A DNA stretch of 45,896 nucleotides from Candidatus Dormiibacterota bacterium (GTDB lineage: Bacteria; Chloroflexota; Dormibacteria; Aeolococcales; Bog-877). A program made the translations under genes and the position numbers. Below are positions 14,208-22,938 of this stretch, piece by piece (within the stretch, counting starts at the first letter, position 1; each line of letters opens with the position of its first letter). A model generated the notes under the pieces. That model had not been told where the DNA came from. It worked only from the letters and a program-made list of their open reading frames with translations, and did no database searches. Where the stretch lies: the NCBI GenBank assembly GCA_027306655.1, contig DAHUZL010000003.1, forward strand, positions 1-45,896, written 5' to 3'.

Positions 14208-14281
14208 GCGGGCCGTGCGCCCGCCGCCGCGCGTAGGATGAGCGCGCGCGGCACCGGCGCTCCGGCATGGGAGGCGCGGCG

Positions 14282-15928
14282 ATGCAGGGCTTGATGATGG
14301 AGGTCCCCCTCACCCTGACGCACGTCTTCGAGCGAGGGGTGGGGCTCCACCCCCGCCAGCAGGTGGTGACCCAGCGGGAGACGGGACCGCCCCGCCGTGC
14401 CACCTTCGCCGAGTGGGGCGACCGGGTCCGGCGGTTGGCCCGCGGGCTCCACGAGCTCGGCGTGGAGCGCGGCGACCGGGTGGCGACCCTGGCCTGGAAC
14501 AACCAGGAGCACCTGGAGTGCTATTTCGCCGTGCCCTGCATGGGCGCGGTTCTCCACACGGTCAACTTCCGCCTCCACCCCGACCAGCTCGCCCACGTCA
14601 TCGCCGACGCCCAGGACCGGGTCATCGTCTGCCAGCGGTCGTTGCTGCCGACGCTCGCCCGGGTGGCGGACCGGGTCCCCTCGGTGCGGTGGATCGTCGC
14701 CTTCGGGGAGGGCGAGCCCGACCCGCCCGGGCTGCCGCCGGTGGTGGACTACGAGGCGGTCCTCGCCACCGCCGACCGCCCCCTCGACTGGCCCGCGCTC
14801 GACGAGCGGGAGGCGGCCGGGCTCTGCCACACGTCCGCCACCACCGGCGACCCCAAGGGGGTCGTGTACAGCCACCGCTCCGCATACCTGCACGCCCTCA
14901 CCCTGCTCACCACCGCCATCCTACCCGGCGGCCTCGGCGACGCCGACATGCTGCTGCCGGTGGTGCCGATGTTCCACGTCAACGCCTGGGGCCAGCCCCA
15001 CGGCTGCGTCTTCGCGGGCGCCGGGCTGGCGCTCCCCGACCGCTTCCTGGACGCCGACCACCTGCTCCAGCTGCTGGCGTCGGAGCGGGTCACGATCACC
15101 GCGGGCGTGCCCAGCATCTGGGGGCCCCTGCTGCGGCGGCTGGACCGGGAGCCGGTCCCGCTGCCCCATCTGCGCACCATCCTCTGCGGCGGGGCCACCG
15201 CGCCGCCCTCCCTCATCGCCGGCTTCGACCGCCACGGCCTCACCATGGTCCACGCGTGGGGGATGACCGAGACCTCGCCGCTGGGGACCGTCGCCGTGGT
15301 CAAGCACGACCTCGCCGAGCGCCTCACCGCGGAGGAGCAGCTGGGCCTCCGCGCCAGCCAGGGGCTCCCGGCGCCGGGGATGGAGCTCCGCCTGGCCGAC
15401 CTCACCACCGGCGCGCTCTGCCCGCACGACGGGGTCCACGAGGGGGAGCTGCAGGTGCGGGGGCCCTGGGTGTGCCGCGGCTACCTCAACAACGACGACC
15501 GGACGTCGTTCACCGTCGACGGCTGGCTGCGCACCGGCGACGTCGCCACCATCGACAGCGAGGGGTACATGCGGATCGTCGACCGGACCAAGGACCTGGT
15601 CAAGTCGGGTGGCGAGTGGATCAGCTCGGTCACCCTGGAGGGGCTCCTCATGGGCCACCCCGATGTCGCCGAAGCGGCCGTGGTGGGGCGTCCCGACCCG
15701 CACTGGGGCGAGCGCCCCGTCGCCTTCGTCACCGTCCGCCCGGAGTGCCCCGAGGCGCCCACGCTGGAGGTGCTGCGCGCCTTCCTCGCGCCCAGCGTGG
15801 CCCGCTTCTGGCTGCCCGACGCCCTCATGGTCGTGGACGCGATCCCCAAGACGGGCGTGGGCAAGTTCGACAAGCGCCAGCTGCGGCGCCAGCTCCTCCC
15901 GGCTACGGCTCCCGCCCCCGAAGGCTGA
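14282..15928 (+). CDS. Fatty-acyl-CoA synthetase (AMP-forming, FadD/AlkK-like)
   Basis: 548 aa ANL-superfamily ligase, which activates a carboxylic acid to acyl-AMP and then acyl-CoA. The phosphate loop is TSATTGDPKGVVYSHRS. The A5 region is HAWGMTETSPLGT, the A7-A8 hinge is GWLRTGDVATID with YMRIVDRTKDLVKSGGEWIS, and the A10 catalytic lysine is in PKTGVGKFDKRQLRR. The pattern resembles medium/long-chain acyl-CoA ligases; the exact substrate is not predictable. ATG 14282 is chosen because GGGAGG (14269-14274) lies 7 nt upstream; an in-frame ATG at 14267 lacks one. A TAGGAT box at 14234-14239 may be the -10. The 3' end overlaps the convergent permease gene by 26 nt. Confidence 0.92.
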   Translation: MQGLMMEVPLTLTHVFERGVGLHPRQQVVTQRETGPPRRATFAEWGDRVRRLARGLHELGVERGDRVATLAWNNQEHLECYFAVPCMGAVLHTVNFRLHPDQLAHVIADAQDRVIVCQRSLLPTLARVADRVPSVRWIVAFGEGEPDPPGLPPVVDYEAVLATADRPLDWPALDEREAAGLCHTSATTGDPKGVVYSHRSAYLHALTLLTTAILPGGLGDADMLLPVVPMFHVNAWGQPHGCVFAGAGLALPDRFLDADHLLQLLASERVTITAGVPSIWGPLLRRLDREPVPLPHLRTILCGGATAPPSLIAGFDRHGLTMVHAWGMTETSPLGTVAVVKHDLAERLTAEEQLGLRASQGLPAPGMELRLADLTTGALCPHDGVHEGELQVRGPWVCRGYLNNDDRTSFTVDGWLRTGDVATIDSEGYMRIVDRTKDLVKSGGEWISSVTLEGLLMGHPDVAEAAVVGRPDPHWGERPVAFVTVRPECPEAPTLEVLRAFLAPSVARFWLPDALMVVDAIPKTGVGKFDKRQLRRQLLPATAPAPEG

Positions 15929-16754
15929 CCCAGGCCAGCCCCAGCACCCCCAGGGCCCAGGCGCCCACGAAGGCGAGGTAGGCGGGGGTGGGACCGGACG
16001 CGGCCTCGAAGGCGCCGGCGCCGGCGTGGGCCGCCGCCTGGGCCGCGAACAGGCGCGGCTCCAGGGCGAAGGTGGCGGCCCGCCACATCCCGTCGGTGGG
16101 GAGGAGCAGGTGGGTCACGGTGCCAACGGTGCTGATCGCGCCGTTGTGGAAGACCTGGCCGAAGGCCCCGGCGATGCCGCCCATCCACATCGCCCCGAAC
16201 CCGACCACCGCGATCACCGCCGCGGTGACGGTGGCGAGGCGGGTGCTGAGCGCCAGGGTCAGGGTGAGCAGGACCAGCCCCTCCGCCGCCAACGCCGCCA
16301 CGGCGACGACCGGTTGGCGCGGAACGTAGCCCGTCGTCCACCGCGCCACCCCGAACTCGAGCGCCACCGCCAGGGCGGTGTAGGCCACCGCCGGCAGCGC
16401 CAACCCCAGCCAGCGGCCGCAGAGCAGCTCGCCCCGGCGCAGCGGACGGGCCAGCAGGGCCAGCGCCACCCCGGACTCCCAGTCGCCCGCGATCGCCGGG
16501 GCCGCCAGGAACGCGCAGGTCAGCGCGAGCACGAAGCTGAACATGAACATGACAAGGATCAGCAGCTGGGCGGCGATCACCCGAATCTCGCCGGGGGTGA
16601 GGCGCTGGCCGTGGTCGTGCAGCCCGGGCACCTTGGCGAACCCCCAACCGGTGAGGCCGATCACGCCGACGGTGCAGATCAGCAGGGCCAGCACGAGGCG
16701 GCGCCGGACCAGCTCGTGCCAGGTCAGCCGGGTGATGGTCCAGGTGGCGCTCAT
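15903..16754 (-). CDS. ABC-2 type transporter permease
   Basis: 283 aa with about six hydrophobic segments, for example LVLALLICTVGVIGLTGWGF, LLILVMFMFSFVLALTCAF and VVAVAALAAEGLVLLTLTL. Between segments two and three it has AAPAIAGDWESGVALALLARPLRR, the amphipathic stretch typical of ABC-2 permeases of the NosY/YhaP kind. It would form the membrane part of an exporter with the ATPase just upstream. Its ATG overlaps the ATPase stop by 4 nt (ATGA). The substrate is unknown. It is last in the sigma/anti-sigma/ABC operon and ends inside the 3' end of the convergent acyl-CoA ligase gene. Confidence 0.9.
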   Translation of the reverse strand: MSATWTITRLTWHELVRRRLVLALLICTVGVIGLTGWGFAKVPGLHDHGQRLTPGEIRVIAAQLLILVMFMFSFVLALTCAFLAAPAIAGDWESGVALALLARPLRRGELLCGRWLGLALPAVAYTALAVALEFGVARWTTGYVPRQPVVAVAALAAEGLVLLTLTLALSTRLATVTAAVIAVVGFGAMWMGGIAGAFGQVFHNGAISTVGTVTHLLLPTDGMWRAATFALEPRLFAAQAAAHAGAGAFEAASGPTPAYLAFVGAWALGVLGLAWVSLRGREP

Positions 16755-17680
16755 GACGGCGCCAGGAGCTGCAGAAACCGCTCCTCCAGGGTGGTCTGGG
16801 TGACGTCCACCTGGTAGACACGGGCCCCCTCGGCCACCAGCCGCGCGACCAGGTCGGGCACCCGCTCGTGGTCCAGACCGGCCCAGGCGAGCCAGCCGTC
16901 GGCCGCGCTCGCCGGACCGAACGCCTGCAGCCGCTCCAGCGCGCCCGCCTCGAGGCCGGTGCACCGCACCCGCACCGCGCCGCCCCCGAGGAGGGTCGCC
17001 AGCGGGCCCTCCCCCACCACCCGGCCGCGGTCGATCACCGCCACCCGGTCGCAGACCTGCTCCACCTCGGTGAGCAGGTGGGAGTTGAGGAAGACCGCGG
17101 TGCCGCGGTCACGGAGCCGTCGGATCACCTGGCGGACGTCGTGGCGCCCGACCGGATCCAGGGCCGACGTCGGCTCGTCCAGGACCACCAGCTCGGGCCG
17201 GCCGATCAGCGCCACCGCCAACCCCAGCCGCTGCTGCATCCCCTTGGAGAAGGTCTGGACCCGGTCGTCCCCCCTCCCCGCCAGCCCGACCGTCCGGAGC
17301 GCGTCGTCGATCGCCGCCGCCCAGGTCGGCCGGGGCTGGTGGCCGAGCCGGAGGTGGAGCCCGAGGACCTCGCGGGCGCGCATCCAGCCCTGGTAGCGGA
17401 AGAGTTCGGGCAGGTACCCGACCCGCCCGCGGACCGCCACGTCGCCCACCGGCGCGCCGAGGACCAGCCCCTCCCCCGAGGTGGGGCGGGCGAGGCCGAG
17501 GAGGAGCTTCACCGCGGTCGTCTTGCCGGCGCCGTTGGGACCGAGGAAGCCGAAGACCAGGCCCCGCGGGACGGTCATGGTGAGCCCCGCCAGCGCCACC
17601 TGCGAGCCGTAGCGCTTGGCCAGCCCCACCGTGTGGATCGCGGGGGAGGCGCCCGTGGGCGCCGACGCCCGGTCAGTCAC
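16751..17680 (-). CDS. ABC transporter ATP-binding protein
   Basis: 309 aa, single nucleotide-binding domain plus a C-terminal extension of about 80 aa as in ABC-2 exporters. Walker A is GPNGAGKTT, the signature is FSKGMQQRLGLA, Walker B is LVVLDEPTSALDP and the H-loop is NSHLL. It powers the permease encoded immediately downstream. GTG 17680 is chosen because it overlaps the anti-sigma gene's 3' end by 8 nt and gives a short leader before the domain (IHTVGLAKRYG). The coupled layout suggests the exporter is controlled by, or belongs to, the stress response run by the upstream sigma/anti-sigma pair. Confidence 0.93.
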   Translation of the reverse strand: MTDRASAPTGASPAIHTVGLAKRYGSQVALAGLTMTVPRGLVFGFLGPNGAGKTTAVKLLLGLARPTSGEGLVLGAPVGDVAVRGRVGYLPELFRYQGWMRAREVLGLHLRLGHQPRPTWAAAIDDALRTVGLAGRGDDRVQTFSKGMQQRLGLAVALIGRPELVVLDEPTSALDPVGRHDVRQVIRRLRDRGTAVFLNSHLLTEVEQVCDRVAVIDRGRVVGEGPLATLLGGGAVRVRCTGLEAGALERLQAFGPASAADGWLAWAGLDHERVPDLVARLVAEGARVYQVDVTQTTLEERFLQLLAPS

Positions 17681-18815
17681 CGGCTCGGGCCAGGGCCAGC
17701 ACGGTGGCGGGCAGGAGGGTGCCCCCGACCCCATGGACGAGGCCGTCCGCCTCCCAGATCACGGCCGCCACCACTCCGCTGCCGTCGCTGAGCAGGACCC
17801 CCGGACGCCCGTCCACCGCCACTCGGCGGGACTGGAGCAGCCCCGCCGGCACCGGGATCGGGAGCGTGGTGGCCGGCCGGGCAAACGCCCGGATCGCCTG
17901 GCGGAGGGCGGGCGACAGCCCGGGAAGGCGCAGCAGGACCGTCCGCAGCTCGCCCAGGCTGACACCGGTGGCGTCCACGGTGGGGGCGCGGACCGCCGCG
18001 AGGGCCAGGGTGGGCACCCCGCCGAGGAGGCTCGGGGCCGCCGTCGTGCCGTACTCCACCACCACGCCGGGCCCCGCGTGCTCAACCATGGTGGCCCCGT
18101 CCAGGCCCGCCGGGAGCCGGGACAGGGTGGTGCCGAGGCGGCGGGCGAGGGCCCGCGCCCGGGCCAGGTCGAATGTGAAGGTCACCGACCACGCCGGCAC
18201 CCGCTCCACCGCCGGGGTCCCGGTCACCCCCTGGGGAAGGGCCGGCGGCAGCCGCAGGGACACCCCGGTGGCGGCCTCGGCCGCGCCGAGGCTCGCCGCC
18301 GGCACCAGGGTGGGCTGGGTCGAGCCGGTCACCGAGCCGAGGGCCCGCAGCCGGGCGACGGCCGCGACGTCCGATGCCCGGACCGGGACCGGGGCCACCG
18401 CCGCGGGGTGGAAGATCCGACTCCAGCCGGTGGCCGCGCCCGAGGCCACCACCGCGACCCCGAGCGCGCCGAGGGCGCCGAGGGCGGCCCGCCGCCGTCC
18501 GCGCGGCCCCGATCGGCCGTCGAGGCGTCCGCGGAGCCAGTCTCGCCCTGCCCCGCGGTCGCGCCCGGCCCGTGCCCGCGCCCGGTCGAGCGCGGCCCCG
18601 ACGCGGAGCGGGGCCGCCCCCGGATCGGCGAAGGGGTCGGGGGCGGCCCCGGCGTCGAGGGCGGCCGCCAGGCTCCCCGCGTCGGCGCGCAGGTGGGCCA
18701 GGTCGGCCCCGCAGCGACGGCAGCCCACCACGTGGCGATGGACGCGGTCGGGCACGCAGAGCGGCTCGTCGAGAAGCCGCCGCCGCCACCGCTCAGCTCG
18801 GCGATGTGCCAGCAT
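17673..18815 (-). CDS. Membrane anti-sigma factor with zinc-binding (HxxxCxxC) domain
   Basis: 380 aa. The N-terminal 60 residues carry a ZAS-like motif H28-x3-C32-x2-C35 (HVVGCRRC), as in anti-sigma factors that hold ECF sigmas. An Arg-rich segment and one membrane helix follow (about residues 108-128, LGALGALGVAVVASGAATGW), then about 250 residues predicted outside. That outer part has no family I recognise; it includes TLVPAASLGAAEA and VTFTFDLARARALARRL and may sense an envelope signal. It overlaps the sigma gene by 23 nt and the ATPase gene by 8 nt. The assignment rests on the zinc motif, topology and gene order. Confidence 0.82.
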   Translation of the reverse strand: MLAHRRAERWRRRLLDEPLCVPDRVHRHVVGCRRCGADLAHLRADAGSLAAALDAGAAPDPFADPGAAPLRVGAALDRARARAGRDRGAGRDWLRGRLDGRSGPRGRRRAALGALGALGVAVVASGAATGWSRIFHPAAVAPVPVRASDVAAVARLRALGSVTGSTQPTLVPAASLGAAEAATGVSLRLPPALPQGVTGTPAVERVPAWSVTFTFDLARARALARRLGTTLSRLPAGLDGATMVEHAGPGVVVEYGTTAAPSLLGGVPTLALAAVRAPTVDATGVSLGELRTVLLRLPGLSPALRQAIRAFARPATTLPIPVPAGLLQSRRVAVDGRPGVLLSDGSGVVAAVIWEADGLVHGVGGTLLPATVLALARAGD

Positions 18816-19356
18816 TCCGCCTCACCTCCTGGAGCAGGGCCGCCTCCGCCCGCCGGAGCCGGGTGCCCACCTGGTTCACGCCGATGCCGAGAGCGTCCGC
18901 CACCTCCTGGTAGCTGAGCCCGCTGTAGCGGAGAGCGAGGACCGCCGCTCGGCGGGCGGGCAGCCGGGAAAGGGCCGCGCGGACCTCGCGCCGCGTCTCG
19001 GCCCGCACCACCTGGGCGGCGGGGTCCTCCGCCGCCGCCCCGGCGCCGACGCCCGCCTCGCGGCGGAGCCGGCGCCGCTCCGTCCGCACCCGGTTCAGGG
19101 CGGCGTGGACGGCCCCGACGTGGAGCCACGCGGCGGCGTGCCCGATCCCGTCGGGGTGACGGCGGTGGAGGGCGAGGAAGCATTCCTGGGCGACGTCCTC
19201 GGCAGCGGCCCAGTCGCCGAGAACCCGCTCCGCCACTCGGGTCACCCGCGCGTACTCGGCCAGAAAGAGCTGCTCGAAGGCGCGCTCGGCCTCGTGGGCC
19301 GGAACCCGACGGGGCGGGGCGGCGGCGAGCGGACGGCTCAGCAGAGGCTCCCCCAT
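18793..19356 (-). CDS. ECF-type RNA polymerase sigma factor
   Basis: 187 aa. Region 2 is at about residues 25-90 (FEQLFLAEYARVTRVAERVL, then AAEDVAQECFLALHRR). Region 4 is at about 125-180 with a helix-turn-helix (LSYQEVADALGIGVNQVGTR). Regions 1 and 3 are absent, as in ECF sigmas. It would direct RNA polymerase to stress promoters once released from the overlapping anti-sigma. ATG 19356 is used; no strong Shine-Dalgarno is visible, and the native start could lie a few codons later. First gene of the four-gene operon, which may be autoregulated; no ECF-type promoter is obvious in the 55 nt upstream. Confidence 0.9.
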   Translation of the reverse strand: MGEPLLSRPLAAAPPRRVPAHEAERAFEQLFLAEYARVTRVAERVLGDWAAAEDVAQECFLALHRRHPDGIGHAAAWLHVGAVHAALNRVRTERRRLRREAGVGAGAAAEDPAAQVVRAETRREVRAALSRLPARRAAVLALRYSGLSYQEVADALGIGVNQVGTRLRRAEAALLQEVRRNAGTSPS

Positions 19357-19411
19357 ATGACCCAGAGCACCGCCGCGGCCGCGGGTGTGACCGACCGGGC
19401 CGGCCGCGGCC

Positions 19412-20113
19412 TCAGGGGATCCCGGCCCCCGGGCCGGGAGAGGGGCCGGTCGCCACCCGGGCTTCGGCGGCCAGCAGCGCGGCGTAGTCGGCCGGGGTGT
19501 CGCAGTCCTGGGGCCGCCAGAGCGCGGGCAGCGGGACGCTCTGGAGGCGGCGGCCGAGGCTGGCGAGGAGCGCCCGGGCCCCGGCGTCCCCGGCCAGCTG
19601 CTGCGCCGCCGGCCACACCGCCGGGCCGAGCGCCACGGGGTGGCCGGGCACCTCCGGGGCGTCGCTGTAGGCGGCGACCCAGGCATCGGCGCCGCCGTGG
19701 GCGACGGCCGCCAGGATCGCCTCCACCGCGCGCGGCTCCAGGCCCACCTGGTCGGCCAGTCCGACCAGGATGGCGGCGGCGGCCGGGGCCGCCGCGATCG
19801 CCGCCCGGAGCCCGGTCCGGAGCGAGGCCGACTGGCCCAAGTCGGCGTCGGGGCACGCGACCCAGCGCACCGGGCCGAGCGGCCCGGCGGCGGCCGCCAG
19901 ACCGGGCGGGTCCGCCGCCACCACCAGGATCGGGTCCGCTCCCCCGGCGCGGGCCGCCGCGCAGACGTGCTGCAGGAAGGTGCGGCCCCGCCAGGGCAGG
20001 AGCGGCTTGGGCCGGCCCATCCGGCTGCTGCGGCCGGCGGCGAGGACGATGAAGGGAAGCGGGGAGCGGGCGGACGGGTCCCCGAGCGCGGGCTCGCCGA
20101 GGGCGGCAGTCAC
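19412..20113 (-). CDS. MocA/MobA-like nucleotidyltransferase
   Basis: 233 aa. It begins with the NTP-transferase signature FIVLAAGRSSRMGRPKPLLP, then LVVAADPPGLA and LVGLADQVGLEP (the metal-binding aspartate region), and ends around QDCDTPADYAALLA. These features match CTP:molybdopterin cytidylyltransferase (MocA) and related enzymes that attach CMP to molybdopterin, or the MobA-like proteins next to xanthine-dehydrogenase-type enzymes. No molybdoenzyme gene lies nearby, so the substrate is not assured. GTG 20113 is the start; a CACAAT box ends 9 nt before it, a weak candidate for a leaderless promoter. Confidence 0.85.
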   Translation of the reverse strand: MTAALGEPALGDPSARSPLPFIVLAAGRSSRMGRPKPLLPWRGRTFLQHVCAAARAGGADPILVVAADPPGLAAAAGPLGPVRWVACPDADLGQSASLRTGLRAAIAAAPAAAAILVGLADQVGLEPRAVEAILAAVAHGGADAWVAAYSDAPEVPGHPVALGPAVWPAAQQLAGDAGARALLASLGRRLQSVPLPALWRPQDCDTPADYAALLAAEARVATGPSPGPGAGIP

Positions 20114-20168
20114 GACCCTGCGATTGTGCGCTCGCGGGCGCGCCCGCCCCGGCCGCGGCCGGCGGAGC

Positions 20169-21773
20169 TCAGCCCGGGCACGCGGCCCGGGCTGGGGCCG
20201 GCGTGTGCCAGCCAGCGACCGTGGACCGGGAGGCGAACACCACGTCGCGGCGGTCGGCGAAGATGCAGGTCCAGCCCGGATCGGCGGCGAGCCGCCAGGC
20301 CAGCGGGCTGCCGCGCGGCTGCCAGACCAGGGTGGTTCGGGTGCGGGCGAGCAGCCGCGGGACCCCGGGGCCACCCGCCACCGCCGTGAGGTACCCGGCC
20401 AGGACCCGGGGCCCCACCACGTTGACCTCTCCGAAGATGAAGACGCGGTCGGGGCGGCACCCGCGTCCGCGGGGCTGGCGCGGGTCGAGCTGGTAGAGGA
20501 GCCAGCCCGAGCTCCCGTAGGGGGCGAGCACCCGGGCCGGCGGCCCGGCGCAGAGGAGGCGCGCCACCGCCTCCGGGTAGGCGGAGCTCCCGGGGTCGTT
20601 CTCGGGGCTGCGGACGACGGCGGTGACGCGGACCGCGGTGACCAGGGCGACCGCCGCCAGCGCCACCGCGGCGGTGGCCGCGCGCGCCCGCCGGCCGCCT
20701 TCGACGCGACCCGGCGCCGCCGCCCGGACCCGGCGATCGCCCCGCCAGGCGGCCACCCAGGCGCCGGCGCCGTCCACCCAGAGTGGGAGGGCCAGCAGCC
20801 CGAAGAGGGGGATGTTGCGGACCGCGTAGAGGGCGAGGACCAGGCCCGCCCCGGCCAGGAGCCAGTCCGCCAGGTGGGTCCGCCCGGCCCGGGACGCCAC
20901 CAGCAGGGTGGTGACCAGCAGGACCAGGAACGGCCACATCGCGTGGCTGTGGAAGTCGGGGCTCTGCCACTCCTGGAGGACCTGCTGGGCCACGTGGCTG
21001 GAGAGCAGCTCCAGGGGGTAGCGGTAGACCGCGGGCCCGTTGGGGTTGACCATGGCCGCCAGGGCGGCGAGGCCGAGCGTCGCGGCCCGCAGGCGCCACC
21101 GGGCCCACGGCACCCGCGCGCCCGCCAGCACGGCGTCGTCGCCGGGGCTGCGGTTGGCGGCGGCCTCCGCCACCACCACGACCAGGAACACGCCGAGCCC
21201 GAAGACGAAGCCGCCGTGCAGGTTGCCCCAGACACAGACCAGCGGCACCGCCCAGAGGATCGCGGGGCCGCCCCGGCGGCGGTGGCGGTCCAGCAGCCAG
21301 ACCAGGAGCGCGGCGAAGGTGAAGGTGAACGTCTGCGAGCGGGGACCCCAGATCTGGAGGCTGGAGAGGACCCAGAGCGCACCTCCCACGGCCAGCACCC
21401 CGAGCCGGCCCCCGGGGCGGTGGGCCCGGACCAGGCCGACGGCGAAGCCCGCCCAGGTCACGAGCCCGAAGAGGAGGAGGATCGGGAGCATCCCCGCCCG
21501 TGGGTAGAGGAGGCCGAAGAGGGCCTCCGTCCCCCACTCCTGGGTGATGAACACGTGGCCGGCGGCGGTGTAGGTGTAGAAGTTGTGCTGCGGCACCCCG
21601 GCGGCGAGGATGTCGAGGCCGACCCGAAGGTGCCACCAGAAGTCGGGGTCGAACATCGGCTGGACGAAGGCGGCCACCGCCAGCACCAGGATCGCGGCGA
21701 GCAGGAGGCCCCCGGGCTGGAGCACGGCCCCTCCCCAGCGGCGCCAGGGCGCGCCTCCGGTGCGGCTCCCCAC
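20169..21773 (-). CDS. Polytopic membrane protein, probable GT-C-type glycosyltransferase relative
   Basis: 534 aa with about ten hydrophobic segments in the first 400 residues (GLLLAAILVLAVAAFVQPMF, then FDPDFWWHLRVGLDILAAG), followed by a soluble C-terminal part of about 130 residues. The early loop with acidic and aromatic residues (DPDFWWHL, TQEWGTEALF) resembles the first extracytoplasmic loop of GT-C enzymes, which use lipid-linked sugars. I cannot name a specific family. GTG 21773 lies at the edge of the intergenic region shared with the divergent vapBC pair. It is followed 55 nt later by the MocA-like gene on the same strand. Confidence 0.75.
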   Translation of the reverse strand: MGSRTGGAPWRRWGGAVLQPGGLLLAAILVLAVAAFVQPMFDPDFWWHLRVGLDILAAGVPQHNFYTYTAAGHVFITQEWGTEALFGLLYPRAGMLPILLLFGLVTWAGFAVGLVRAHRPGGRLGVLAVGGALWVLSSLQIWGPRSQTFTFTFAALLVWLLDRHRRRGGPAILWAVPLVCVWGNLHGGFVFGLGVFLVVVVAEAAANRSPGDDAVLAGARVPWARWRLRAATLGLAALAAMVNPNGPAVYRYPLELLSSHVAQQVLQEWQSPDFHSHAMWPFLVLLVTTLLVASRAGRTHLADWLLAGAGLVLALYAVRNIPLFGLLALPLWVDGAGAWVAAWRGDRRVRAAAPGRVEGGRRARAATAAVALAAVALVTAVRVTAVVRSPENDPGSSAYPEAVARLLCAGPPARVLAPYGSSGWLLYQLDPRQPRGRGCRPDRVFIFGEVNVVGPRVLAGYLTAVAGGPGVPRLLARTRTTLVWQPRGSPLAWRLAADPGWTCIFADRRDVVFASRSTVAGWHTPAPARAACPG

Positions 21774-21969
21774 GACGGCCGCAGTCTAAGGCCGGCCTCC
21801 CGCGGTGGCCACCGCGACGGTGCCACAGCTGCGACGCGGGATGGTCGCGGGGCGGTTCGGGCGCGAGGGTCGGCGCCGATCGCGGGGGCGCGCCGGCGGT
21901 GGGCGACGCCGGCCACCGTGTGATGAGAAACGCATCGCTGTGCATTTCCGAATGCTTCGACTCGAGCTC

Positions 21970-22224
21970 GTGACGAGGGCCATCACCGTTCGGCTCGACG
22001 ACGACGACGAGGCCGCGTTGGAGAGACAGGCAGGCGAGCTCCGGATCCGGCCGGACACCCTCGCCCGCATCCTGGTCCACACCCGGCTGAGCGAGACCGT
22101 GCGCGATGGCCGCAGAGAGACGGCGCGCGCCGCGCTCGATCGGCTGGTGCGACGGTCCCAGCAGCGGGCGCCGGGCGATGCGGTAGCGCTGGTCGCCGAG
22201 GCTCGGAGGGCGCGGGGACGGTGA
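21970..22224 (+). CDS. vapB: Ribbon-helix-helix antitoxin (VapB-like)
   Basis: 84 aa from GTG 21970. The N-terminus TRAITVRLDDDDEAALERQA is a ribbon-helix-helix strand-plus-helix as in CopG/VapB antitoxins. The C-terminal half would wrap the toxin. An in-frame ATG at 21952 would add six residues; neither start has a Shine-Dalgarno. The stop overlaps the toxin GTG by 4 nt (GTGA), the usual toxin-antitoxin coupling. The protein should neutralise the PIN toxin and, with it, repress the promoter somewhere in the 195 nt upstream, which is shared with the divergent membrane-protein gene. Confidence 0.85.
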   Translation: MTRAITVRLDDDDEAALERQAGELRIRPDTLARILVHTRLSETVRDGRRETARAALDRLVRRSQQRAPGDAVALVAEARRARGR

Positions 22225-22646
22225 CCATCGTCGTCGACGCCAGCGCCATCATTGCGCTGGTGGTCGCCGACGAGCGTCAGGGGCCCGCCAGGGCTCTCGT
22301 GGAGAGCTGGTTGGATGCCGGCGAGGGCCTCCACGCCCCGGCGGTGCTGCCCTACGAGGTCGCCAACGTTCTCGCCAGGCTGGTCTCGGCTGGCGAGCTC
22401 CGCCTCGACGACGTGGGCGAGGTCTGGGAGGACATTGCCGCCCTCGGGCTGGTCCTGGACCCGTTCGACCTGGTCGGCGACGGCCCCGAGGTGGCCGCCA
22501 TCACGGCTCGACTGCGGCGACGCCACGCCACCGATTCGACCCATGTGCGTTTGGCCCGTCGGCTCGGCACCGCCGTGTGGACCCTCGATCGAGCATCGGC
22601 CCGCAACGCCGCTGCCGTCGGTCTACCGGTCCGCCTCGTGCCCTGA
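22221..22646 (+). CDS. vapC: PIN-domain ribonuclease toxin (VapC)
   Basis: 141 aa PIN domain. The acidic active-site residues are placed as expected: D in TIVVDASAIIALV, E in LPYEVANVLARL, and two further acids in ATDSTHVRLARRL and WTLDRASARN. VapC toxins cut RNA, often tRNA or rRNA. Translation is coupled to the antitoxin by a GTGA overlap. The last 24 nt overlap the 3' end of the convergent DUF6295 gene. All catalytic positions are present, so it looks functional. Confidence 0.9.
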   Translation: MTIVVDASAIIALVVADERQGPARALVESWLDAGEGLHAPAVLPYEVANVLARLVSAGELRLDDVGEVWEDIAALGLVLDPFDLVGDGPEVAAITARLRRRHATDSTHVRLARRLGTAVWTLDRASARNAAAVGLPVRLVP

Positions 22647-22928
22647 GGCCTGGGCCCCGCGATCATGAGCCCCGTTCGGCCCGGGCGCCTCGGGCAGGGC
22701 GGCGAGGATGGCGAGGGCCAGTTCCCGCGCCGCGGGCACCGTCAGCTCGACCGCGACCCGCGCCGAGGGCCCCTGCTCGCGGTTGAGGAAGTCCACGGAG
22801 AGGGTGTGGTCGGCGGGCGCGTGGACGGCGTGGTCGACGTAGACGCTGGCGCTGGTCAACGGAAACCAGCGGGAGGCGCCCTTGCCGCTGCCCTCGAGGG
22901 CGACCATGCGGGTGCGGTACGTGCACAT
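22623..22928 (-). CDS. DUF6295 family protein
   Basis: 101 aa. It begins MCTYRTRMVALEGSGKGASR and continues with FPLTSASVYVDHAVHAPADH, a pattern I recognise as the small conserved DUF6295 family, whose function is unknown. The body ends with LTVPAARELALAILAAL, after which the tail is low-complexity. An AGGGGGG stretch about 6 nt before the ATG at 22928 is a good ribosome-binding site. It lies 10 nt downstream of the dienelactone hydrolase and is probably co-transcribed with it. The 3' end overlaps the convergent vapC by 24 nt. Confidence 0.8.
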   Translation of the reverse strand: MCTYRTRMVALEGSGKGASRWFPLTSASVYVDHAVHAPADHTLSVDFLNREQGPSARVAVELTVPAARELALAILAALPEAPGPNGAHDRGAQASGHEADR

Positions 22929-22938
22929 GCGATCCCCC

